Assembly: GCA_038210985.1 (NCBI GenBank)
Contig: JBBQWB010000003.1
Span: 12,067 to 76,066 of the forward strand
Direction: 5' to 3'
Length of the DNA stretch: 64,000 nt
Source: JAQUGA01 sp038210985
Lineage (GTDB): Bacteria > Bacteroidota > Bacteroidia > Bacteroidales > WCHB1-69
In this document: positions 17,880 through 26,903 of the stretch, one piece after another
Layout of the letters: every line of letters starts with the position of its first letter
Numbering within the stretch: position 1 is the first letter of the stretch
Notes under the pieces: generated by a model
What the model was told of the DNA's origin: nothing
The model's database searches: none
Seen by the model: only the letters and a program-made list of their open reading frames with translations
Program-made: the position numbers and the translations under genes

Positions 17880-19358
17880 ATGAAAAAAATAACTTTCTAT
17901 ATTGTCCTTGTCGTTTTGTTGGTTTCGCCAATAGTTGGACTATTAAAGTTGGTTAAAGAAGAGCCATTATCTGGTGCAATTGCTGGGGAAGAGACTAAAA
18001 AGTTGGATTATTTTACATGGAATAGATGGTTTGATGGGAGATTTCAAGATAAAATGGAGAAAACTGCATCGCAAAATGCTGGCTTAAGGAATACACTCAT
18101 CCGAATTTCGAACCAAATAAATTTTTCGGTATTCAAAAGTACAAATGCTGAAAAAGTGGTAATTGGAAAAGATAATATTTTATTTGAAGAAGGTTATATC
18201 CTTGATTATTTAGGACGAAATTATAGTGGAGAGTCATACATTAGAGAACAATCTCTTCGCATTAAGCGAATTCAGGATACTTTATATAAAGTGTTTGGAA
18301 TACATTTGATTGTTGTTTTTGAACCTGGAAAAGCTTCGATTTATCCCGAAAAGATTGGGAACGAATATCTTCCCGAAAATAAAACCGTTTCAAATTACGA
18401 AACCTATTCCCGTATTTTTCGTGAGCAAAAAATCACGCATTTGGATATAAATCAATATTTTAAGTCTATTAAAGATAGCTCTCGTTATCCTCTTTATCCC
18501 GATTACGGAGTTCATTGGAGTTCGTATGGAATGTATTTGGCAACCGATACCCTTCTGAAATTCATTAAGCATGAAACAAATTATAATTTAGCTCTGCCGA
18601 TATGGCAAAACATCGAGGTAACCGATAAATTAAAAGACGTAGATTTTGACATCGAAAAAACCATGAATTTGCTTTTCCCGCTTGCTCACCAAAATTTGGC
18701 TTATCCTCAAATTAAATTTGATACCGTAGGAAAAGAACGGCCCAAAGTTTTAACTATTGCCGACAGTTATTATTGGAGCCTATTCGATAATAAAATCCCG
18801 CATAGAGTTTTTGCAAATTCCGATTTTTGGTATTATAATGCAACTATTTACCCTGACATTTGGGGAGATAATGCCAAATACGTCAAAAATTTAAATCAAG
18901 AGGAAGAAATTTTGAAACAAAATGTCATTCTTATAATGATAACGGAAATGAATCTTTATCGTGCATTTTGGAAATTTGAAGATGTTGCAGAAAATGTTTT
19001 ATCCATTAAAAATTCGCCTTCCACATTATGTCAAACTACCCATATTATTCTTAATAACGATGCCTATTACAAAGATTTAATTAATTATACCAATACTCAT
19101 TTTATCTGCTTTGATAAATGCTTAGAAAAAATCAGTAATTTTGTGAGTGTATCTAATTTAAATCCTTGTAATTACATCTCAAAAGCTTACCTTGTTTTAG
19201 AAAACATTATACAACTTAAAAACAATGGGGAGGCAATGAAACTGATTCAAGAAAAAGCTAAAATTAAAAACATTTCCATATCTCAATCTATTTTTGATGA
19301 TGCTTTATGGTGCTATGAAGAAGAGGTGAAAAGTGTCAACAATAAATTAAATCGATAA
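17880..19358 (+). CDS. AlgX/AlgJ-like SGNH acetyltransferase
   Basis: 492 residues with one N-terminal membrane segment (about 4-24) that anchors it facing the periplasm. The SGNH-like domain shows VLTIADSYYWS (probable nucleophile Ser296) and PDYGVHWSSYG (Asp208, His212, Trp213), corresponding to the D-x-H-W motif of AlgX/AlgJ. Family role: takes the acyl group from the MBOAT partner and moves it to sugar hydroxyls. It begins two bases after the MBOAT stop codon and ends one base before the next gene, so it is translationally coupled. The C-terminal ~130 residues (about 360-492) are not recognised and may bind the glycan. Confidence 0.85.
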   Translation: MKKITFYIVLVVLLVSPIVGLLKLVKEEPLSGAIAGEETKKLDYFTWNRWFDGRFQDKMEKTASQNAGLRNTLIRISNQINFSVFKSTNAEKVVIGKDNILFEEGYILDYLGRNYSGESYIREQSLRIKRIQDTLYKVFGIHLIVVFEPGKASIYPEKIGNEYLPENKTVSNYETYSRIFREQKITHLDINQYFKSIKDSSRYPLYPDYGVHWSSYGMYLATDTLLKFIKHETNYNLALPIWQNIEVTDKLKDVDFDIEKTMNLLFPLAHQNLAYPQIKFDTVGKERPKVLTIADSYYWSLFDNKIPHRVFANSDFWYYNATIYPDIWGDNAKYVKNLNQEEEILKQNVILIMITEMNLYRAFWKFEDVAENVLSIKNSPSTLCQTTHIILNNDAYYKDLINYTNTHFICFDKCLEKISNFVSVSNLNPCNYISKAYLVLENIIQLKNNGEAMKLIQEKAKIKNISISQSIFDDALWCYEEEVKSVNNKLNR

Positions 19359-19359
19359 G

Positions 19360-20940
19360 ATGCTTCATACTGTTTATTTTGAAAATTATCAAGTTTTAAT
19401 GTTCTATACATCGGTGTTTTTGATGTTAAGTTCCTTGATACTGTTTCAATTAAATAAACATCGCATTTCCTTGCTTTTGTTGTTTGCAGGCACTTTGCTG
19501 TTTGGAATATTCATGGCTGTGCTCAATCCATATTTGAATTATTGGGATGAACAATTTCATGCATTGGTGGCAAAAAACATGATGCAACATCCTTTTACTC
19601 CAATGCTTTATAAAAACCCTGCGGTGACTTTTTCGCATGAAATATGGGTTGGCAATCACATTTGGCTACACAAGCAACCATTGTTTTTATGGTTTATGTC
19701 GATTAGCATGCAAATATTTGGCGTAAATGCCTTTGCTGTGAGATTTCCAAGTGTAATTGTGCATGCATTAATGGTTTTTTTGTTGTATCGAATTGGCTCT
19801 ATTTCGCATTCTAAAAAACTTGGATTTTACGCTGCTTTCCTTTTTTCATTTTCCTACTATATCATTGAGTTAATGGTTGGATGTCAGGTTTGTGACCATA
19901 ATGATACTATTTTTTTATTTTTCGCCACTGCGTCTTTTTGGGCTTGGTTTGAATATCAAGAAAAACCCTCGCTAAAATGGATTATTTTAATAGGATTATT
20001 CAGCGGCTGTGCTATGCTAACCAAGTGGTTCATAGGCTTGTTAGTTTATGCCGGATGGGGTTTAAATATTTTATTTTCAAAAAATGAACGGTTTAATTTT
20101 AAATCATATCTGCAAATAATTAAAGCTTTTGGAATAAGCATACTCGTTTTTCTGCCGTGGCAGATTTATACATACATTCGCTTTCCGGCAGAAACAAAAT
20201 TTGAATTTCAATACAATTCCCGACATTTTTCGGAAGCAATTGAAGGTCATGGTGGAGACTGGACTTTTCACTTTAAAAGCTTAAACATTCTATATGGTGA
20301 GGGCGACTTAGTGCCTTGGATTATACTTGCAGGTTTTATTTGCTTGCTCTTTTTAATTAAAAACAGACGCCAAAACCTATTTATTTTTGGAACAGTAATT
20401 CTTTCTTATACTTTTTATACACTTGCCCAAACCAAAATGGAGTCGTTTGGATTAGTCGTATCCAGTTTTGTTTTTATGGCTTTGGCAGCGGTGTTTGTGA
20501 TAATTGAAATGCTACTTAATAAAATAATTAAAGTAAAATCAATTCCTGTTTTACTAATTAGTTTATGTCTGATTTTTGCTGCTTATTTTAGTTTAAACCT
20601 CGAAAAAATACACTTTAGTCACACCTTGATAAACCCCGAAAAAAATCCTACTCAAATATTGAAAATGCGGGAACTCGAACTGATAAAGATGCTACCCAAT
20701 ATAGTCCCCGACAAGTCAACTGTATTATTTAATATGCCTTATTTTTCCGAAATTCAGATAATGTTTTTTACAGATTATCCAGCAGTATACATGCATATCC
20801 CTTCCGAAAGTGATATTGATGAAATGAGATTAAAAAATATTAAATTTGTCGTTTTCGATAATGGTAATCAATTGATGCCTGAGTATCTTAGCGAGAAAAA
20901 TGTTACCGTTATCAAGAATCCTCTATGGGGTGAAAATTAA
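19360..20940 (+). CDS. GT-C glycosyltransferase (ArnT/PMT-like)
   Basis: 526 residues with about 11 membrane segments and a soluble C-terminal tail. The first periplasmic loop carries NYWDEQFHALVAKNM (Asp63, Glu64), the acidic pair typical of GT-C enzymes such as ArnT and protein mannosyltransferases that use polyprenyl-phosphate sugars. HKQPLFLWFMSI is the second family block. It would transfer a sugar to lipid A, a surface glycan or a protein on the periplasmic side. It starts one base after the SGNH gene. Its position beside the acyltransferase pair suggests they modify the same glycan; donor and acceptor cannot be told. Confidence 0.85.
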   Translation: MLHTVYFENYQVLMFYTSVFLMLSSLILFQLNKHRISLLLLFAGTLLFGIFMAVLNPYLNYWDEQFHALVAKNMMQHPFTPMLYKNPAVTFSHEIWVGNHIWLHKQPLFLWFMSISMQIFGVNAFAVRFPSVIVHALMVFLLYRIGSISHSKKLGFYAAFLFSFSYYIIELMVGCQVCDHNDTIFLFFATASFWAWFEYQEKPSLKWIILIGLFSGCAMLTKWFIGLLVYAGWGLNILFSKNERFNFKSYLQIIKAFGISILVFLPWQIYTYIRFPAETKFEFQYNSRHFSEAIEGHGGDWTFHFKSLNILYGEGDLVPWIILAGFICLLFLIKNRRQNLFIFGTVILSYTFYTLAQTKMESFGLVVSSFVFMALAAVFVIIEMLLNKIIKVKSIPVLLISLCLIFAAYFSLNLEKIHFSHTLINPEKNPTQILKMRELELIKMLPNIVPDKSTVLFNMPYFSEIQIMFFTDYPAVYMHIPSESDIDEMRLKNIKFVVFDNGNQLMPEYLSEKNVTVIKNPLWGEN

Positions 20941-20954
20941 AAATAAATAAATAT

Positions 20955-22232
20955 ATGAAAACATTACGTTCAGTTAAAGATGCCGATTTAAAAAATAAAG
21001 TTGTATTGGTTCGTGTGGATCATAATGTTGTTAAAAAGGGAATTATTCACGACCCTTATCGGATTGATGTGACATTTTCGACACTTTTTCACATTGTGTC
21101 TCGTGGAGGTAAACTTATTTTAATGACACACAACGGTCGTCCAAAGGACAAAAAAACTGGAGAAATTAGTATTTGTTCAAATTCTTCGATTGAACCAATT
21201 GTAGAATATTTGATGAAAAAGTTACAAGTTAAGTTTATTATTCCCGAATTAAATGCTCCAGATAATTTTGGTATCACAAGTTTTGCTTCGGAAGTAAAAC
21301 CATTGGTTGATAAGCTTAAAAATGGAGATATTGATGGAATTTATTTGCCTAATACTCGATGGTTTAGAGGCGAAGAAGACAAAGGAGAATATTCCGAACA
21401 AATGGCGAATGAATTAGCTTCGCTGGCAGATATTTTTGTAAATGACGCATTTGGTTCATGGCAAGCACATACTTCCACTTATGCCATTGCGAATAAACTT
21501 CCGTCTTATGCTGGATTTTTAATGCAAAAAGAAATCAGTAATTTGGAACGTATTTTTCATCCTGAACGTCCTTTTATTGCTGTGGTTGCTGGATCAAAAT
21601 TCGATACTAAAATTGAACCTTTGTACGCTCTTTTGCGCGAAGCCGATTATTTAGTGCTCGGTGGCGTGATGTACAATGCATACCTCTGTGCAAAGTACGG
21701 ATTTACAATTAGCGGAATTGGAGAAGACGACATTCAACATGCCAAAGATTTTGTGGAATATAGTAAACAATATCCTGGGAAAATTATTGAGTTAAAATAC
21801 ATCATTGAGTCGGATACTTTGGATGGAAAAATTGAAGGTTCATACCGCAAACACAATATATTAATGCTTGATGAGGGTTCCAAATTAAACTATGTACTGG
21901 ATATTGCCAAAGAATCGTTTAACGACCCCGAAGTTCACAGTATTTTTCATAAAGCTCATACTATTTTTGTAAATGCAGTAATGGGTTTCACTCCTTTTTT
22001 TAACGAGGGAACCATTGCTTTAGACCAACTTATTGATGACAATCCAAATGGGATTAAACTTTATGGAGGTGGGGATACTTTGCAAGAGCTTAAACGCTTA
22101 CTGCCAGGTTTATACATTATGGCTATCGATAGTCCAAATTATTACATTTTTACGGGTGGCGGTGCAGTGCTTAAAGCCGTTGAATCGGGAAGTGCTTGGG
22201 GAATAAAACCAATTTCTTTACTTCTTGAATAA
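20955..22232 (+). CDS. Divergent phosphoglycerate kinase homologue
   Basis: 425 residues, against 395 for the canonical pgk at 54773. PGK landmarks are kept but altered: RVDHN (Asp22, Asn24; usual RVDFN), MTHNGRP (His59, Arg62), PNTRWF (Arg135), FVNDAFGSWQAHTST (where the usual AHR is WQ, so the third basic-patch Arg is lost), GSKFDTKI (Lys215, Lys219), VNAVMGFTPFF in place of the nucleotide-binding WNGPMGVFE, then GGGDT (Asp374) and FTGGGA. Substrate-binding residues are therefore mostly kept while the ADP/ATP-side acid and one Arg are not. It lies 14 bases after the glycosyltransferase and ends the run with a strong terminator. It may be a kinase for another acid, a regulator, or an inactive paralogue. 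Family membership is sure, function is not. Confidence 0.85.
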   Translation: MKTLRSVKDADLKNKVVLVRVDHNVVKKGIIHDPYRIDVTFSTLFHIVSRGGKLILMTHNGRPKDKKTGEISICSNSSIEPIVEYLMKKLQVKFIIPELNAPDNFGITSFASEVKPLVDKLKNGDIDGIYLPNTRWFRGEEDKGEYSEQMANELASLADIFVNDAFGSWQAHTSTYAIANKLPSYAGFLMQKEISNLERIFHPERPFIAVVAGSKFDTKIEPLYALLREADYLVLGGVMYNAYLCAKYGFTISGIGEDDIQHAKDFVEYSKQYPGKIIELKYIIESDTLDGKIEGSYRKHNILMLDEGSKLNYVLDIAKESFNDPEVHSIFHKAHTIFVNAVMGFTPFFNEGTIALDQLIDDNPNGIKLYGGGDTLQELKRLLPGLYIMAIDSPNYYIFTGGGAVLKAVESGSAWGIKPISLLLE

Positions 22233-22260
22233 TATTGCAATAGAGATAAAATTTTGAATA

Positions 22261-22293
22261 AAAAAAGAGCTGAAATTAATTCAGCTCTTTTTT
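22261..22293. terminator. Bidirectional intrinsic terminator
   Basis: Perfect 14-bp arms (AAAAAAGAGCTGAA at 22261-22274, complement at 22280-22293) with a 5-base loop, A-rich on one side and T-rich on the other. It lies between the convergent PGK-like gene and the T9SS cargo gene and can serve both. Confidence 0.9.
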
Positions 22294-22364
22294 TATTCCT
22301 TAAATGTAGGAAAGTTTTACTTCGAAATAATATTTCCACGCAAATTTTAGGTTTACACAATAGA

Positions 22365-23378
22365 TTATTTTACAATAAGTTTATTAGTATAAATTTGTCC
22401 ATTTTGAACAACTTTTAGCAGATACATTCCAGACGATAAATCGCTGATATTAATAGTGTTTTTTAATTGATTAAGGCTTATTTCTTTTACTGATTGTCCA
22501 ACAATATTTTTAATAGAAACTGATGCTGTTCCAGTGTTAGCTATTTCAATATTAAGAATATTTTGAGCAGGATTTGGATAAACAGCAATTTCTGCATTAT
22601 TTTCTTGAACAGATTCCGTTGTTCCAGCAGGCACAAAACGATAAACCATTCCGTTGGCAGGAGTTCCTGTTATTTCTAAATAATCCTCAAAAATTACTGG
22701 TGATGCAGCATCTCCAGTAACAAAATTAGCGTTCGAAAGTATATCGTTTACTGGGTCATATGTAGCAAGAGCTATAATAGCACCAGAAGCTTCGGCATAA
22801 AATAATGAAGCATCGGTTATACTGCTTGGACCATAATGAAACTCGATAATTTTACTGCCTTCATATATCCATACTTGAAAATTAACAAACATCGAAAACG
22901 GAGCATCTTCGTTGTATGCACCTGCATTTTTCCATTCTATTTTTAAAATTCTGCTTCCAGTATTGCCTTCAACTAGGTAACTTATTGGCGATATCGATTC
23001 GGCAGAGCCTTCACCTCTATCCACTAAATCTGTGTCAAAAGGAGCTATTATTTCCGACACATCTGCACTTTCTGTTGGAGCCATTAGCATGCCCCCAGCA
23101 GATGTAAATGTAAGTATTGTAACCAAAGTGCCATTCATTTCAAATTCAAAAGGAACTGAAATAGTATATTCTGGATCGTCCCATATTTCACCATTATTAA
23201 TGGATATTGGATTTACTAAATCTGCATATACAGAAGTTAAATACGTAAAAGTGTAGGACAGTGTTTTAGGATTAACTACTTCTTTTCCTTTAAGTAAGCT
23301 CGACTTGTCGGCTTTCTGAGCAAATGCAATTGTGGAAACTGAAACTAAAAAAAACAATACGATAAATTTTCTTTTCAT
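22365..23378 (-). CDS. Secreted protein with T9SS type A sorting domain
   Basis: 337 residues. A signal peptide ends at AFAQ (residue 21). The body (about 25-245) is a beta-sandwich rich in aromatic and acidic residues, with FEMNGTLVTILTFTSAGGM and KIIEFHYGPSSI. This resembles the repeat-less beta domain seen in many Bacteroidetes surface proteins (compare YVDGYVEFRYN in the 822 protein). The C-terminal ~75 residues (AVYPNPAQNILNIEI, GMYLLKVVQNGQ) are a type A sorting domain. No catalytic residues are evident. It stands alone on the minus strand. Confidence 0.85.
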   Translation of the reverse strand: MKRKFIVLFFLVSVSTIAFAQKADKSSLLKGKEVVNPKTLSYTFTYLTSVYADLVNPISINNGEIWDDPEYTISVPFEFEMNGTLVTILTFTSAGGMLMAPTESADVSEIIAPFDTDLVDRGEGSAESISPISYLVEGNTGSRILKIEWKNAGAYNEDAPFSMFVNFQVWIYEGSKIIEFHYGPSSITDASLFYAEASGAIIALATYDPVNDILSNANFVTGDAASPVIFEDYLEITGTPANGMVYRFVPAGTTESVQENNAEIAVYPNPAQNILNIEIANTGTASVSIKNIVGQSVKEISLNQLKNTINISDLSSGMYLLKVVQNGQIYTNKLIVK

Positions 23379-23606
23379 GATTTATGATTTAATTGATATG
23401 ACTACAAACACACATTTACAAAATTTTAAATTTATTCTAAAATTTGATTTTTAACACCACCCTTAAGAATTGATGCAAAAGTAATTAAAATTAGCTATGA
23501 ATCTAACTTAATAAAAAACCAAGCCATCCACAAAACCCTTGCTATTAAAATATTGAATATTGCATAATTGTTATTGGTTTTTATCGGACAACATTAATTA
23601 GTATGA

Positions 23607-25100
23607 TTAATTGCTCACAATTGTAAACTCAACTCTACGATTTTTTTGTCTATTTTCGTCCGAATCGTTTTTAACTTGTGGTTTTGTTTCGCCATATCCG
23701 TTTGAAGAAATATGTTTGTCTTCAATTCCATTTTTAATAATATAATTTTTAACTGAAACAGCTCTATCTTTCGACAATTTTAAATTATCTACATCCGAAC
23801 CAACATCGTCGGTATGTCCCGAAATTTTAATTACCATTTTTGGATTGGTTTGCATAATATTTATCAATCGAGATAATTCCGGAAATGACTCCTCCTTTAA
23901 CTCAGATTTTCCAGTATCAAAAAATAAATTATTGATTCGGATGGTTTGTCCTACTTCGATAGGAACCATTTGCAGGTTTTTTTCTTGTTCGGTATAGGCA
24001 TCAATTTTTATTAAATCAATGTTTACATTTACAGGAATATAACCTTCAGCTTTTGAATAAATTCCATATTTTTTTCCGGAAGTTAAAACAATTTTATAAT
24101 ATCCTGTTTTAGAATCTGTTTTAGCATTTCCAATTTGTTTTCCCGAGTTTAAATCTTCAAAATAGATAGTAGCTTCGATTGGTTTTCCAGTTTTTGAATC
24201 GATTACTTTTCCAAATAACAAAAGTGTTGGTTGCGGTTTCATTTTTTCGGGAATAATTACTTCAAACAAATCCCCATTTCCTTCTTTTAAGGAATAAACG
24301 ATTGCCTTATCTCCTTTAGCACTAATCGAAAAAAAAGATTCCCAATTGTTTGAATTAATAGGAGCTCCAACATTTTCTGGGTCAGACCATTTTTGCCATA
24401 AATCGTCTAAACGAGTTGTTTTATAAATGTCGTTTAATCCCAATCCGCCATGTCCACCACTCGAAAAATATAAAGTTTTATTATCGGGAGCCAAAAACGG
24501 CGAATACTCGTAATCGGCAGTATTTATATTAGCTGGAAGAGCGACAGGTGTTGTCCATAAATTATCCTTTTTGTGAAACGAAACAAATAAATCATTTTTA
24601 TTGGGTGGCAAACATAATATCATAACCTGATTATCCGAACTAAGCGAAATTGAAATGTTTGACTCTTTAATGTTAGTCTCATCGTCAAAATGAATTCGTT
24701 CGGGTTTACTCCATGTTCCTAGTATTCTATGAGTTACAGATATTCCTTGACTTGACCCGTTTTTATCGTAATCGCCTTGCAGATATAAAGCTTCTCCATC
24801 GGTAGTTGCATAAAAAATGGTATTTCGTTTTGAATTATTCAATTCATCAATTGGCATAGCTTCTGTCCATTTATTATTTTCATCTAATGTTGTAAAGTAA
24901 ATCTCGTATTCCTTATCTCCATTCATTTGCCTCGAAAAGTAGAGCGTTTTTCCATCCGCAGAAAAGGAAGGGAAACAATCTGTTTTTGTTGATGAATTTA
25001 CATTTGGTCCAAGATTTATTAATTTAACCTCTTTTTGGGCTTGTGCAAAAGTGAAAAAAGATAAAACTATTAGTAAAACGATACAATTGATGTTTTTCAT
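23607..25100 (-). CDS. OmpA family protein with PD40 beta-propeller and CRD
   Basis: 497 residues, signal peptide to about residue 22. PD40/WD40-like repeats (about 30-270: FPSFSADGKTLYFSR, YSPFLAPDNKTLYFSSGG) form a propeller. A carboxypeptidase-regulatory-like domain follows (about 290-375, GKVIDSKTGKPIEATI), then an OmpA peptidoglycan-binding domain (about 380-497, SGHTDDVGSDVDN and GYGETKP). It should sit in the periplasm attached to peptidoglycan. It resembles the larger 47892 protein but lacks its TPR region, so it is a paralogue rather than PorE itself. Confidence 0.9.
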   Translation of the reverse strand: MKNINCIVLLIVLSFFTFAQAQKEVKLINLGPNVNSSTKTDCFPSFSADGKTLYFSRQMNGDKEYEIYFTTLDENNKWTEAMPIDELNNSKRNTIFYATTDGEALYLQGDYDKNGSSQGISVTHRILGTWSKPERIHFDDETNIKESNISISLSSDNQVMILCLPPNKNDLFVSFHKKDNLWTTPVALPANINTADYEYSPFLAPDNKTLYFSSGGHGGLGLNDIYKTTRLDDLWQKWSDPENVGAPINSNNWESFFSISAKGDKAIVYSLKEGNGDLFEVIIPEKMKPQPTLLLFGKVIDSKTGKPIEATIYFEDLNSGKQIGNAKTDSKTGYYKIVLTSGKKYGIYSKAEGYIPVNVNIDLIKIDAYTEQEKNLQMVPIEVGQTIRINNLFFDTGKSELKEESFPELSRLINIMQTNPKMVIKISGHTDDVGSDVDNLKLSKDRAVSVKNYIIKNGIEDKHISSNGYGETKPQVKNDSDENRQKNRRVEFTIVSN

Positions 25101-25211
25101 TGGTTTAATTTTTTATTAAATTTTACATAAACAAAAATAATCAATTATACTATTCAAATGCCAAAATAATATTTAAAGTATCTAAACATTGATAAACTTT
25201 CGTGTTTTGAA

Positions 25212-25242
25212 GTTACAAAAATCAAAGCTTTTTGTAACTTTG
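25212..25242 (+). promoter_or_regulatory. glyS promoter region with embedded inverted repeat
   Basis: A -7 box TAACTTTG lies at 25235-25242, 20 bases before the ATG. It overlaps the right arm of a perfect 10-bp inverted repeat, GTTACAAAAA (25212-25221) and TTTTTGTAAC (25229-25238), 7-base centre. No well-spaced -33 box is seen. The palindrome could be a binding site for a regulator. Confidence 0.5.
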
Positions 25243-25262
25243 CTGAAAATTTAAAGAAAAAC

Positions 25263-26795
25263 ATGAACAACGAAGAATTATTTAAAAAAATTATTTCTCA
25301 TTCCAAAGAGTACGGATTTATATTTCCTTCCAGCGAAATTTATGATGGATTAAGTGCTGTGTATGATTATGGACAGTTAGGCTCGGAGCTTAAAAACAAT
25401 ATTCGAAGCTATTGGTGGAAATCGATGGTTCAGATGCACGATAACATTGTTGGCATCGACACCGCAATTTTTATGCACCCTACAACATGGAAAGCTTCAG
25501 GCCATGTGGATGCGTTTAACGATCCAATGATAGATAACAAAGATTCAAAAAAACGCTATCGTGCTGATGTTTTGATTGAAGATTACATGGCGAAAATAGA
25601 AGATAAAATTGATAAAGAAGTGGAAAAAGCTGCCAAGCGATTTGGAGAAACTTTTGATGCAAAAATGTATCGCGAAACAAATCCAAGAGTGATGGAATAT
25701 CAGCAAAAAATAGATTATGCTCGAACACAAATGGTTAAAACGCTGGAAGAAAATGATTTAGCTGGAGTTAAATCGTTAATTGAAGAATTGGCAATTGTTT
25801 GCCCTGTTTCGGGTAGCCGCAATTGGACAGAAGTTCGTCAATTTAACTTAATGTTTTCTACTCAAATGGGTTCTGTGGCTGAAGGAGCAGATGTAGTTTA
25901 CCTTCGTCCCGAAACGGCACAAGGTATTTTTGTAAACTTTTTGAATGTATTAAAAAGTGGTAGAATGAAAATTCCTTTTGGAATTGCTCAAACAGGAAAA
26001 GCATTTCGCAACGAAATTGTGGCTCGCCAATTTATTTTTCGCATGCGTGAATTTGAACAAATGGAAATGCAGTTTTTTGTCAAACCTGGCGAGGAGATGG
26101 AATGGTTTAAATATTGGAAAGATCAACGTCAAAAGTGGCATAGATCACTTGGAATTCCCGATTCAAAATACCGTTTTCACGACCATGACAAGTTGGCTCA
26201 CTATGCAAATGCAGCAACAGATATTGAATTTGAATTTCCGTTTGGATTTAAAGAATTAGAAGGGATTCATTCACGTACCGATTTCGATTTGATGGCTCAT
26301 CAAAAACTATCTGGTAAAAAATTACAATATTTTGATCCCGAAACCAACGAAAATTATGTTCCATACGTAATTGAAACATCCATTGGTTTAGATCGCATGT
26401 TTTTAGCAATTTTAACGCAAGCATTTGAAGAACAGATTTTAGAAGATGGCTCTGTAAGAACTGTTTTACATATTCCACCAATTTTGGCTCCCATTAAAGT
26501 TGCCGTTTTACCTTTGGTTAAAAAAGATGGATTCCCCGAAAAAGCTAAAGAAATTTTAGATACTTTGAAAATGGATTTTAATTGTCAATACGACGAAAAA
26601 GATGCAATTGGACGTCGTTACCGCCGTCAAGATGCGATTGGAACACCTTATTGTATAACAATTGACAACCAAACACTGGAAGATAATACCGTTACGATTC
26701 GTGAACGCGACAGCATGAAACAAGAGCGTGTGGATATTGATTCTATTTCATCAATTATTACGAGTAATTTGAGAAATAATATTTATAGAGCATAG
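25263..26795 (+). CDS. glyS: Glycyl-tRNA synthetase (dimeric type)
   Basis: 510 residues, as expected for the alpha2 class II enzyme. It charges tRNA-Gly with glycine in the cytoplasm. Class II motifs: GIAQTGKAFRNEI with EFEQMEMQFFV (motif 2 region) and ETSIGLDRMFLAIL (motif 3, ATP-binding Arg). The C-terminal anticodon-binding domain covers about 410-510 (PIKVAVLPLVKKDG, RYRRQDAIGTPYCI). The start follows a short leader behind a -7 box. It is monocistronic and no anomaly is seen. Confidence 0.97.
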   Translation: MNNEELFKKIISHSKEYGFIFPSSEIYDGLSAVYDYGQLGSELKNNIRSYWWKSMVQMHDNIVGIDTAIFMHPTTWKASGHVDAFNDPMIDNKDSKKRYRADVLIEDYMAKIEDKIDKEVEKAAKRFGETFDAKMYRETNPRVMEYQQKIDYARTQMVKTLEENDLAGVKSLIEELAIVCPVSGSRNWTEVRQFNLMFSTQMGSVAEGADVVYLRPETAQGIFVNFLNVLKSGRMKIPFGIAQTGKAFRNEIVARQFIFRMREFEQMEMQFFVKPGEEMEWFKYWKDQRQKWHRSLGIPDSKYRFHDHDKLAHYANAATDIEFEFPFGFKELEGIHSRTDFDLMAHQKLSGKKLQYFDPETNENYVPYVIETSIGLDRMFLAILTQAFEEQILEDGSVRTVLHIPPILAPIKVAVLPLVKKDGFPEKAKEILDTLKMDFNCQYDEKDAIGRRYRRQDAIGTPYCITIDNQTLEDNTVTIRERDSMKQERVDIDSISSIITSNLRNNIYRA

Positions 26796-26886
26796 TTTTT
26801 CACAGAAAGTGTTTTAAAATAGGAAACTTTAAGATATTATTCTAATCAGTTCTTGAAAATCCATTTCATTTCAAAGCATATTATAT

Positions 26887-26894
26887 TAATTTTG
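26887..26894 (+). promoter_or_regulatory. -7 box of the TerC-family gene; fixes the start codon
   Basis: TAATTTTG fits TAnnTTTG. Transcription would begin around 26899-26903, after the ATG at 26853 and right at the ATG at 26904, so the downstream start is preferred and the mRNA may have almost no leader. Confidence 0.5.
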
Positions 26895-26903
26895 CAAAAA
26901 AAA

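Noticed and set aside
16453..19358. Alginate biosynthesis locus
   Set aside because: Only the AlgI and AlgX/AlgJ-like acyltransferase pair is present; there is no alg8/44/epimerase, and such pairs serve many glycans.
26796..26903. yybP-ykoY Mn riboswitch before the TerC-family gene
   Set aside because: The leader would be only a few bases and no matching helices are visible.
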